Positions 41,223-52,300 of a DNA stretch of 64,000 nt are shown here, piece by piece; the first letter of the stretch is position 1; every line of letters begins with the position of its first letter. Position numbers and translations under genes: made by a program. Location of the stretch: NCBI GenBank assembly GCA_021234155.1, contig JAJEKV010000290.1, positions 62,001-126,000 of the forward strand, written 5' to 3'. The stretch is from Isoetes taiwanensis. Lineage: Eukaryota; Streptophyta; Lycopodiopsida; Isoetales; Isoetaceae. Under the pieces are notes generated by a model, which worked only from the letters and a program-made list of their open reading frames with translations, was not told where the DNA came from and did not search any database.

Positions 41223-44196
41223 GTAGAGCTTCATTTATTGGATATGCTCAAAGTTACAGGTTATAGGCTGACTAAGTGAACCAAATTGATGATTATGGCC
41301 ATGAGGCAGTGGAAAATGCAAAGATATTTACTTGCCATGATGAAAAAGAAGCGATCATTGCTTGATGAGCTAGGTGAGGTAAACTACAGTGCACCAATCG
41401 TCGAATCAAGTTGTTTCTTATTTGCGTTCTTGTGATACTGTAGAGTATTAGAAAGTTTAGAAAGTTCCTTATCATGCTTGTGCATATTTTACAGGATGCT
41501 TAGCCCAACCAAGGTTATAGAAAGTTTAGTTCAAGAATATTTTACAGAATACTCAGGCCAACCAAGATTATAGCAAGTTTAGTTCAAGAACGCAGGGATC
41601 ATTAAGTCTTTGGAATCCTGATAGTCTTGGATCTGATAGAGGCTACATTGCTTTATATATGCAAAAATGGGAAAGGAAGAGCCATATTAATTTTCATAAT
41701 TGGCTGGGAAGATGAGCCATTTTAGTTCACAACTGAAACGGCAACCATTATACAGAGATCCTCAAAAAGTTCAGTTGCCTGGATGCCATGGATCAATGAC
41801 TACTGCAGATCGGGTTCACTACACATGCCTTAAACTTGTCTTGCATGAAATTCCGAGAGATGATAAATACAAGATCATAAAGAAGAATGCTAAAGCCATG
41901 TAAATGAGGCTCTGTTAGCAGCTAAGACTAGAAGAATGCTGAAGCCATGTAAATGATACTCTGATAGTAGATCCATCACTTCGACAATAAACTTACACCA
42001 TCGTTCGGCAACAGAGTTTCAACTTTGTTAATAAACTATGGTGTGAGATTGCTACTTTGACCTTGTTGTCATTTGGACCTTTGGCATGAATGAAGTCAAA
42101 TATTTTCAAGGATTCTATGACTGATCTTGGGTTGATTATTTTGTTGCTCGTATAATTTTATTAAAGATTGATTTCGTGAAAGCAGAATAACAAAAAGTCA
42201 AAAGGCTCAAGAAAGGTCCAAAAGTGCATCTTTTCCACATGCATTTCTATTGGTGAACAAAACTTGTACGTCTACGTTTTTCGGACGCAACTATGATTTC
42301 ATAAGCAGCTAGGCTCATTTGTAAGGCTAGCAAAAGATATCGACAACATCTTTGATACTGCATATTTTACGGGATGCTGGGGCCAACCATGGCTATAGCA
42401 AATTTAATTCAAGAATGCAGGAATCGTTAAACTGTTGAAATCCTAATAGTCAAAACAGAGTTTGCCAGAACAGAGCCAAAACAGAGTTTGTCGGACAATA
42501 ATTCTTAGAATATTCTTAAAAAGGGAATATTCAGAAGATTATGACAATAATTCTTGGAATATTTTATGGAAACGAATATTCGGGACATTCTGTGATATAA
42601 CCACTATTAGATCCAACGGTGGAGGACATTCTGTGATATAACCACTATTAGATCCAACGGTGGAGGACGGTCGGATTCAAATAACTTGCAAAGGCATTTG
42701 GTTAAGGATAAAACTGTCTTTTCAGTTTACGTGACAAAGAAGCAAAAAGAAACTGTCTTTTCAGTTTTCTTGGGATGAAAGATACCAAAAAAAGAAGCAA
42801 CGGTTGGAACAGCCTGAAGCCTCTAATCTCATGGGAATTTGGGATGAAAATCTTGAAGATATGGGGACTGCACCGGATGGTTAGCATGGTAGAGATGAGC
42901 GTTTGAATCAGCAAATGCATGTGGTCTAGTAGGATTCAGATACCACTGATGGGTTTGCTTCTGAGCCTGTAGTCAAGAAGACCAAGAACCTTGAAGATTT
43001 GTACAGCCATGAGGTTGAGCAACACTTGATAAGCTTGGGAATATAAGGCAACTTCACTTGCATAGTTTAGCTTTCAGTTTACATGATCTCAACTTCAATT
43101 TTGTATAAGAGTTCACTTTTATTAATCAATGAATGTATAATGTTGCTCTTTTGTTAATTCATGCTAGCCCATAAGTAAAGATTGCAGATATTTTGAAGTC
43201 TTATCTAAATTTCTAGACATTTTGGTAATTAACTCTCTTGATTATGGCATGGTATTGTGTTTGTACCTTGAGGTGAATTTACGGCAATAGCTCTTGGATC
43301 TTTTTGTCATTAATCCAACTAAGGGCATGAGTTGCACTGAGTTGAATGCAGGCTGTACCATTTGAGAGCACAAGGTAAACTATCTGCAGTGCAAGCTGCA
43401 CCATTGGAGTTCTTGCATGTGCCATTTGTGGACTGTTGTGAACCATAGTTAGTAGTGCCATGTTGGGCATGGGTATACCAACAAGGGCCAAAAGGTACCT
43501 CTGGTCCATTGCATAATTCAGGTAGCTATTTATTTTGTTCTTTCTTTTTTCTCATTAATCGTATCAGGTTCTGGTGCATGAGTTGATCTGACAGGAATGT
43601 CTGGTAACAGACACTCCTGTAACCTGAAAAATAGTTAGTTGTTGTTCTGGGTTTGGAATGCAGGGTAAATGAGCAGAATGTGCTGTAATCTAGTAGAATG
43701 TAAGGTAAGTTCTTGAAGAGTCGAGTAGGAGATCTGTCGGCGAAGCTTGCTGCAATTCCGGCTTTGAAGATCTGCCACATGGCATGATCAGATATAACTA
43801 GTTTTTACATGAACAGAGGGTTTTTCCCTTTTAAGTGTTCCAAAATCGGGCACCTTCCTTTAGAACCAGTTCACATGGAGTGAAGGTGCTATCACCATCG
43901 TGTAAAATGGCTCACCCTTTTACAGAGACCATCACCAATAAGCACATGGCAAAACAGGGCCCCTCTCCCCTCTCCTCGATGGTTTCATGTGAACCGGCTC
44001 TTAGGTCATTATTATACAACTATTAGAAACGAAGGGTCAGTTTTGTCCATGGAGAGCTTTGGGCCAGTTTGACCAACATTATTGGTGTACGAATGAGATA
44101 TAGGAATTCGTGATTCCATTCCCGAATTGGTGAACTGAAAAGAGAATTTGAATGTTTGATCAATTTCTAGATCTCCTTGATTTTGATGAGGAGGAT
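41223..44196. other. Gene-free stretch with dispersed repeats
   Basis: A ~75-bp phrase (CAACCAAGRTTATAG, AGTTCAAGAA) recurs at ~41510, ~41565 and ~42385. A short coding-like tail reads DGFASEPVVKKTKNLEDLYS and HEVEQHLISLGI to a stop at ~43043 (+), unrecognised. Another + frame at 41700-41903 (67 codons) has no family I know. Nothing can be called a gene. Confidence 0.45.
42484..42716. repeat. Dispersed repeat with HSE-like motifs, copy 1
   Basis: Direct repeat of 47270-47481, from GAACAGAGCCAAAACAGAG to AGTTAAGGATAAAACTG. This copy has an extra 45-bp tandem duplication (GGACATTCTGTGATATAACC occurs twice). It contains four or five GAATATTC/GAACATTC-like sites. Confidence 0.88.
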
Positions 44197-44282
44197 AACC
44201 CTCCCCTCGAGGGGATGATGGCAAATAACTCTCGAGGCAGGCCGAGAGGGTTATTTGCCATGATCCCCGAGAGGAGAGGGTT
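44197..44282. repeat. Palindromic foldback element, family member 2
   Basis: Arms 44197-44238 and 44240-44282 around a single A. They begin AACCCTC and meet at GAGGC-A-GGCC. The same plan as 15118-15206, including inner GAGGGTTATTT phrases. Confidence 0.8.
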
Positions 44283-44640
44283 GGCCTTCCTTAACCACAT
44301 GCCCGAGCAAGTTTACCCCACCAAGTTGCTCTTCTGCATCTGTTCATCATCAAGCCAAGAAGACCCTCTGAAAAAAATTGGTAGCAGACCTTATGAAAGA
44401 ACTGGTTTCTTGGAATATAGCAGATATAATATCTGATTCTAGTTCTCCAAATATCTGAACCAACCCCGGTAGATCTAGAAGCGACAAATCAAATGCATCC
44501 AGAGTTCAAATCGAAATCTGAAACTTTACCTTAGCTCATAGATAAGATGTGCCCATTTCATCTACCTACAAAACATCAGATTCGATAAAACTTTCTGGTC
44601 CATATTTTGACAGTCGTTGCAAAAACTTGCCGGATTAGAA

Positions 44641-46577
44641 GAGAAATGAAATGAAATGAAATGTTGTATTTATTACGTCTGTAGACCACCAGGTCTATGA
44701 GACGATCAATGTACATATTCAACGTTATAAAAGATATCCTCTAATGCATCTTCTGACAAGAATGCATTAGACTCTTCCCATCTCTCATCATGTATAACAT
44801 TACAATCTTTAATACTCATTAACTGCTCTCTCTGTATCAATATTTCCTTCAAGTATTTCCCAATGTGATGTCCAGGCATATCAAAGAATTCCAGCAAAGA
44901 GTTTGAATGGATCTTGAGACTTATCTTGAATTCACGAGTATGCCGGGCACCTTTACGATGACATGTAATTCATCTTCTACTTCTCCCATATTGCATACTT
45001 TGCAAAATCTCAATTCATGGGGAATATTACTCCAACGCCCTACTTCAACCCCAAGCCTATGGGAGCTAAGCCGCATCCTGCTTATCATCCGTCATGCGCA
45101 AAAAGACACACCTTCCTTGAGGTATTTGGCCTCTTGGAGTGGGATTTATATCTTGTCTATAGAAATGTTTTTTTGTCTCAGGGACTCTCCGGCTTCTTCT
45201 AATGAGGTGCTCATGCACCCACTCTCTTAGATTGCCCTTATTCTCACGATACCATGAATGTCCATCCCCACTTCCTCATCCATTCCTAATATCCGAGTAC
45301 CATCCCTTGTCTCTTGTTTCTTCTAATGCTAGCCTTGGTAAGCTATCTTCCGGCATATCAAATAGCAACTTAGAGATATGTAAGCATTCCCGCATAGGGC
45401 TTGACCTCTAGTGGCATCATGCCACACTCTACAAGCAAACATATCATATGGAGTTTGAGCTTTAGTACCCAGTGCATTCTCAAGAACTTCTTACGCACTT
45501 TCTCAACCTTTTTCCGGGATTCTACAGATAATCCCGGCCCCATACTTCACACCAATAGAGCAAAACCTGTTTGGACCAAAGACTCGATATAATGTACGCT
45601 TCAGGCTAAAGTCCCATATTTACGCTTTTCCACTTTTACGTTGCATGCTATATATAGTGCTTTCAGGCCTCCATTTACTCTATGCTCCAGCAGAGTTCCA
45701 GCTATGCCCTTGTCACATGTATCCTAGATACTTATATGAGGTGACAATTTCCACGGGTTCTCCATGATAGAGGAATTTAAGATGATCTACTTTATTTGTC
45801 CCAAATACCATCATCTTAGTCTTTGACATATTTACCCTCATACTTTTACGTTCTCACGTAAATGTGCGGTCATCTAAATGCTTACGCATGCCTTCCATTG
45901 AGCGGAAAGAAGAACAACATCATCAAACATATATAAGAGCAACAGAACCATGCATCTAAACAATGGGGTCCCCTCCCGCCATATTCGGACATCCAAGCAC
46001 GCAGAATTGGTCTATGAATAGGCCAAATAGTGTGGGCGACAATGGGCACCCTTGCTTCACTCAATATTACTTTCTACCACATCTGCAAGCATTGCTCAAT
46101 GTAGGGGATGATAGCTGTACCAAAATTTTATCATAAAGTATCTTTCACTTTGCATGTCTAAGCTCAATTGGTACCCCTAGGGCCTCCATTCTCTCCCATA
46201 AATTACTACGAGATACCGTGTCAAATGCCTTAGCATAATCAACAAAAAGAGCATAAAGGGGTTTTTTCTTACCCTTAACCGAATCAACCATAGCTCGCTT
46301 AAAGTAACCAAATGATCAATCTGTAGATCTTTTTTGGTCTAAAGCCCTGCATCCGATTGGCTCTAACATTATGTTTTTCAGCCCAGGTGCTCAATTTACA
46401 ATTCAGCATAGCAGCAAATAATTTGGCATATAAACTACTAACCAGAATCATTCGGTAATTTCCAGGATCATTTTCATCTCCAGCTTTATGCAAGGGGATA
46501 ACTCTGTTCAGCTGCCAAGTGCGAGGAAACCCTTTGCGCAAAACAATGTTAAATAATGACAACAATAGGGATAACAC
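44641..46577 (-). pseudogene. Non-LTR retrotransposon (LINE) reverse transcriptase remnant
   Basis: Minus strand. The 5' part (46577-46299) reads FPRTWQLNRVIPLHKAGDEN and NDPGNYRMILVSSLYAKLFA, the start of the non-LTR RT domain. Further on, in shifting frames, come LYALFVDYAKAFDTV (catalytic Asp, ~46255), VKQGCPLSPTLFGLFIDQF (~46050), an FDD box near 45920 (MFDDVVLLSAQWK) and MMVFGTNKVDHLKFLYHGEP (~45810). The 3' end has a short ATTTC repeat tail (44641-44663), which some LINE clades such as RTE use instead of poly(A). There are many stops; no endonuclease domain is present. It is a 5'-truncated dead copy. Confidence 0.88.
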
Positions 46578-46673
46578 CCTGGAACGAGGGTGTTATCCCC
46601 TATTATAACAAACGAGGGCCGGAGGCCCGAGTTTGTTATAATAGGGCATAACACCCGAGTTCGAGGGTGTTAT
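46571..46673. repeat. Palindromic foldback element, family member 3
   Basis: Two 50-bp arms (46571-46620 and 46624-46673) around GGA with six mismatches. Each arm is itself a hairpin (ATAACACCCT..AGGGTGTTAT), so the whole could fold as a three-way cross. All mismatches are of the type GA against TC at CGAGGG phrases. It abuts the 5' edge of the LINE. Confidence 0.85.
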
Positions 46674-47676
46674 CCGCCTTAACAACCTGGGCCCGAGAGT
46701 TTTATAGTGGTTTTGTGGTGGTTTTATGGGGTTTTCATAACAAGCTAGGTGTTTATAGCCATTTAGCATAACAAACTAGGTGTTTATGCACTTTTTAATG
46801 TGTTACTGGTAGGTAATACTCTTGCAACCAACGGTTGAGATTTAATCTCAGCCTTTAAACTTGAGGACCAGGTTGTTAAGGAGCAAAGAATATAAAATAC
46901 ACAAACAGAGTCTATCCATGATTTCTGCTACGAACAGATGAAGAACCATTTAAAACAGAGTAAAAATCCATGATAGATTCAAATCCGGCAATAATATGAG
47001 AAAGTGAAAAAAAATGATGTCGCACTCGCTGTTGTGAGACGAGCTGCAGAAATGATGCAGGAGCTACCCTATTTGATGCATCAAGCAGTAGCGGAATGCT
47101 CCAGGTAGTGGCGGCCTCAGATAGAGACAAAATAGAGCCAGAACAGAGCCAAAACATGCCAAAACAGATAGTGGCGGCCAAAACAGAGCCAAAACAGATA
47201 GTGGCGGCCAGAACAGAGCCAAAAAGTAATTAGCAGTAGGACAAACTTGGGCCAAAACAGATAGTGGCGGCGAGAACAGAGCCAAAACAGAGTTTGTCGG
47301 ACAATAATTCTTAGAATATTCTTAAAAAGGGAATATTCAGAAGATTATGACAATAATTCTTGGAATATTCTATGGAAACGAATATTCGGAACATTCTGTG
47401 ATATAACCACTATTAGATCCAACGGTGGAGGACGGTCAGATTCAAATAACTTGCAAGGGCATCTAGTTAAGGATAAAACTGCTAATTACCATTTGCCTTG
47501 TCCTACTGCTAATTACTTTTTGTTTCTATGTAGGATAATCACATGTCCTTTTTGTAACCACATGCATTGTTGCTTGGATGCCATGGAACCATTACATTTT
47601 TAGTCTACATGTTGTGCTATATTACAAAATGATGAATTGGATTTAAGTTTGGTTTGGCCATTGCTCAAGTGGCAAT
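46674..47676. other. Gene-free stretch with short tandem repeats
   Basis: A ~29-bp unit (ACAGATAGTGGCGGCC plus AAAACAGAGCC) recurs about four times at 47160-47290. A phrase CATAACAARCTAGGTGTTTA occurs twice near 46735-46795. No gene. Confidence 0.6.
47270..47481. repeat. Dispersed repeat with HSE-like motifs, copy 2
   Basis: Matches 42484-42716 in the same direction, without the 45-bp internal duplication. It holds GAATATTC/GAACATTC sites. Not obviously an LTR pair, since the 4.8 kb between copies holds unrelated LINE and palindrome sequence. Confidence 0.88.
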
Positions 47677-49355
47677 TGTGACGTCCCCTACTCATATACG
47701 GTGCACTCACCGTATACAAACAGGAGTTCATCCCCCATACCAGCTCCAACCGATACAGGGCCCTCCACGTGTCACTGCAACCTTGAGTTCCAGTGGGAAG
47801 AATGAAGGGGTCATTTTACCCTGTCTCCCTTCAGGGCCTACCTAGCTGCGGAAGCGTAAACATACATGTCAGTAGTACATACATCAACATCACATGACCA
47901 TCACGAAGGATGGTTCACCACATATCTGCATAGACAAAGATCAGCACATCACATAGGGAATCCTACCCAAGGCTCAGACACAGGGATGGACTGACAAGCT
48001 TGGGTCTCCAGAGGTCATTGCGCACGCATTAATTCATGGCAATGGATTTGGCTGGCATAAGAACATGGCTTAGGGTTGTCCACTCCATCCGCCCCTCCTG
48101 TGCACACTTTGCAGAGTAGGCTGAAAAGTGTTGGGACCTGACTGTAGCCCGCCGGGTGCATAGCCAAAGGGGCTACGACTACTGGGTTACATCTCCCCAG
48201 CCCCGATGGGGCAGGTAGGGATCACTCCCTCCAGAGATCTACATGCTGACTCAAGGTGACTAGAGGGCCACTGCCCTTATTCGACTGAACCCACTGGAAG
48301 GTGAACCCCACCCCACGGGTGTCGAGCCCATGCCTTGCCCGCACTCAGTGGCAAGCCATTGGACCTAGTCACAATGATCCCCGGTAGACTTTACACACCA
48401 GAGGGATCGTTCAAGAGTCAGAACACGAACCTCCTTCTAAGCCAGTCTGGCCCCTTCACCCACAACCAGGTGTGGTTCTTGTGCACAGGCCGAATCTATA
48501 GTGTGCTAGAGAGGCTAATCTAGGAGCATCTACTACCAAGCTTTAGGTCTCTACCCCCCTTCCCAATACAAGGAGTTCATAGAGATACATCATCCACATA
48601 CATCATAAGAGAACTAAAGAACAAGATCTAATCTATATCATAGAGTTAGGTTCTTTAGTTAGAGTCTGGTATCTAGAGATCTAGAAGGCTGCTATGGGCA
48701 ATTAAATAGGCTAAACCTACTGATTCGATGGCTAAAAGAGGGTTTAGGCTATTGAATTGACCCAATACCTGATCCTTGAGTTGCTCCTCTTGACCTGAGT
48801 TCGACCATCCTGCTGAAATGCTCGAACCAAGGGAAACTAATGGTGCAATTCTCTCAGGCAGAGTCTGGGATGCGGTTTTGGCTCTTGAGGCAGCCAAAAC
48901 AGAGCTCTAAAACCCTAGAAACGAAAATGGGCAAGTTAGGGCTCTCCACCTTAAATAGACAAGGGGGTTGGGCTAGGGTTTCCAATTATCCCCTTTAGGC
49001 ATGTGGGATAATTGGGAATGGGCCCACTTGCCTTTAATGGCTAGGTGGCAAAATGTGCCCACATGGAAAGGTGTGCCCACATTAATGTGCATATTGGTAA
49101 ATGTGCACATTAATTGCACACTTGGGTATGGCCCACTTGGCATAAAGTGTCCACATGGAAAAATGTGCACCTAGATAAATGTGCACATGGTTAAATGTGC
49201 ACATTAATAAATGCACACTCCTTGCAAGTTGCCCCTAAGGGCTACCCACCGCTACACGCCTACCTGCAGACATCGCCACGGTGGCGTGTCTGGCGGATTT
49301 TAGGCAAAGATGCAAGATCGTCCCGGGACCGTGATCTTCGTGGCCGAACGCCACA
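47677..49355 (-). repeat. LTR of a large retrotransposon (1.68 kb)
   Basis: Ends TGTGACGTCC on the left and GCCACA on the right (TGTGACGT-type inverted ends; the second copy reads ACGTCACA). It is flanked on the right by a polypurine tract (minus strand) at 49356-49367. A TATTTAA box in minus orientation lies at 48951-48957. TG..CA ends, PPT and promoter agree that this is the 3' LTR of a minus-strand element. The left target candidate is GCAAT (47672-47676); its partner would be outside the window. Confidence 0.8.
48951..48957 (-). promoter_or_regulatory. TATA box in the LTR
   Basis: TATTTAA on the minus strand, with the same box in the second LTR at 57135-57141. It predicts transcription leftward from about 48925, so R and U5 lie at 48925-47677. 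Confidence 0.6.
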
Positions 49356-49367
49356 TTCTCCCACCTT
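49356..49367 (-). other. Polypurine tract of the large LTR element
   Basis: TTCTCCCACCTT on the + strand, a purine run on the minus strand directly inside the 3' LTR. The copy at 57540 reads TTCTCCCCACCTT. Confidence 0.75.
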
Positions 49368-52300
49368 GAAATGATGCCGTCAGCAGAAAGATTGGGTCTC
49401 CCCACCTTGGAATCTTCCTAGCCTGCAATCAACCTGATGCATACGATATACTACTATAATACTTACACATTTATTAAGATTACCTTAAGGTAATATTTTT
49501 AAATCATTATTACGCCATTACATTATCAACTAACTTGTCAATTCAGAACTTCTATTAAAACAAGGTACTTATTAGTTTCGTTATCACAACATTTAGTTAT
49601 CACAATTTAACATTTTCATATACAATTATTATTTAAGGTACTCTTCGTTCCTTGCAACACATTCCAACAAAATTTGTGTTGCAAGTCTTACTTTTAAAAT
49701 CCTGCATTAATTTTACAATATCTATAATTACATACTTACTATCTTAATTATTGGAATTACTCTAAGGTAATGTTTAAGACATTCTTGTACTATTTCATTA
49801 TCCAATTAACTTATCACTTCATAACTTAATCCAAGGTAATTATTAACCTTACTTAATACAACATTTAAGTTTATCAAAGTTTATCAATTTCATACAAAAT
49901 TTACACTTCTAATGTCCTCTTCATCCCTTGCAACACATTACAACAAAATTTGTGTTGCAAGCCTTTCAGAGTTCGACCTCCTTGCCCTCTCCTGAGCTCT
50001 ATTGGCCTGCAGGTCGACACTACCTATTATTAATTATTAATAAAATTTTGGTTATATGGTGACCACCCCACCTATCTACATGGATGCATGGCTAATCTCC
50101 CGGCGTAGGAAGAGGGTGAATCTTCCATTATGGCCGTGGAGACAGCGCCTATATGCCTATATGCCTATATGCCGCTCATGCCTACACCCTAGTTGCCCAG
50201 CGTGGAGGATAGGTCCTTCCCGTATGTGGGCGTGAAGGCCAGATTCCTCCTATCAAAGCATATATGGGGCTAGAGGTGCTTTTCCTATCAATGCATCTCT
50301 CAATGACCTCCTTTCTCTCGAGGTCGTCTACTTCCGTGGGACAGAAGTAGACTTTCTAATCTACCTTCCACTCGTCCAAGCGGAAACGCGGTCATGCCTA
50401 CATTGACATTACACCACGCCCTAGAGATCACTGTCGTGGTCTCATCATCGGTAACAACGCATGCACTCCATACCAAGCATAGGTTGCATGCGTAGATTAA
50501 TCTTAACTACACATGAAACTAATCTAAACACAAATTGACATGCCTGAGCCGATTTTTGCTCGCTCCTTTAATGCATGTGATTAACATAATTACCCTAAGG
50601 TAATATTTATGAATTGACATTATCATAGTATCGGATACATTATTTCCGATAGTACAATTATATTTACTCTAAGCTTTGCAATATTTAACGACTTTTAGAT
50701 CGCGATTATTTAAACAATAACCCTAATTTAGACCTATTGTATCATAGACAAGGTTTTAATTATAATGCACAAGAATTAGATGTGCTTTTTATTCTCTTCC
50801 TTGGTTCCTACATTACCCTTGGAAGTATATCCTTAAGATGCATTTAAGTATATCTGAATTCTATTTTCTATTTATATTTATAAGGACCCGAGGTCATGTA
50901 GCTATCCTTGGAAGGAATTGCATCCTTGCGAAGGATTAATTAACATGCTACCTCATATTATCGTTGTTATTTAACTTATTTCCCTATGATACATATACGT
51001 ACAACAAATTCTATCCAGTTATTAGGATCTATATTTAACTTATCAACAAGACACATTAAAGCTTATAATGCATGCGCACCCCTTACCTAAGGCTAGAACG
51101 CATCCACCCATTGAGCCGGCGTCGAGTAATTTTGGAGATGACTTGGTCGTTGCATTGCTCCCATGGTTTTGCTCCACTTCGTTGGTGTAGTTAGTTACTA
51201 CATCCGTCTCGCCGTTGAAGGCCTCCTGAGCACTAAGGTATCTATCTATCTTACGCTCTATTTGCTTCGGCTATTGCCGGAGTGACGTTCAGTCAATTCG
51301 ATGCAAGTACGTTCAATCATAAGATTGAGCTCTCCCACTTTCTTCGAAAAGAAAATGGTCTTGCACCCCTTCAATGACGTTGTATACAACGTCATATCTA
51401 TTCTCTCCCCTTAAGAGGTTATACGCTTCTTACTTAGCGCCTTAATTTACTAGCCTTAGCTAGCATATATAACCATCTAAGATGGATGCACATATTATGT
51501 TGTCATTTATTTCAATATAGTTATGGGTTACCTACTTAGTTAGAACGATTCTAAACCATAAGGTTTTGTCATCATGACAATTCCTTTTGTCTCAAAAGAC
51601 TATTTGATTACTATAATTCTTATTTTAGATGTACCTTACATGTATTATTCTTTTATGCTCTAGAGATTCCCCCTTTCTTAATTATTTAAACTCTTGGAAT
51701 ATTCCTACCAATCGAATTGATGTCATCGTAACAAGTTGGCCGGACTTGTTAGATTACTTCTTTTCTTTCGGTTGGATTATTCTTTGGAGGTACTAGATTT
51801 ATACATGGTCAACAATTATCCTAGCAATGAATCCTTCTTAGCGAGGAGATCAATCTCACCAAGATGGTTTCAATATGTTGGATGTCGGTAACAATCGTGG
51901 TATAATTTTAGTTACTCCTATGCATTTCCTTCCCAATCTTGACGCTTAGCTCAATATTGGGGCGATCCTTTCAGCGAGAATATCTGGAAATGCCTTCTAA
52001 TCCCACTATGGATGTTACCGTCCATACATTTAACCTACTAGGCCCCATGGCCTTAGATGCTTGAGCTTGCTAGAAGCTCATCCACTCGTTGCCTGCTTGA
52101 AGTAGCAAGGTAACGTTCTTTCGAGTCGCTCGATACTTCAGTCTCCTTGACGGTGGATCCCCTTTGATGTAGAGGTTGACTTTGTTCGTTAGAAGCCTCT
52201 CATTGCTGGTGGCTTGATGGTGTAGTTGATCACTTGAAATCTTCCATGCCGCTTTTCAAAAGCCTGAAGGTGGCGCCGTTGAAGAAGATCTTTCATCTTG

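Noticed and set aside
42484-47481. 42484-42716 and 47270-47481 as a pair of LTRs of one element
   Set aside because: There is no TG..CA edge, PBS or PPT. The interval contains an unrelated LINE and two palindromes, and both copies share only a composite non-coding phrase.
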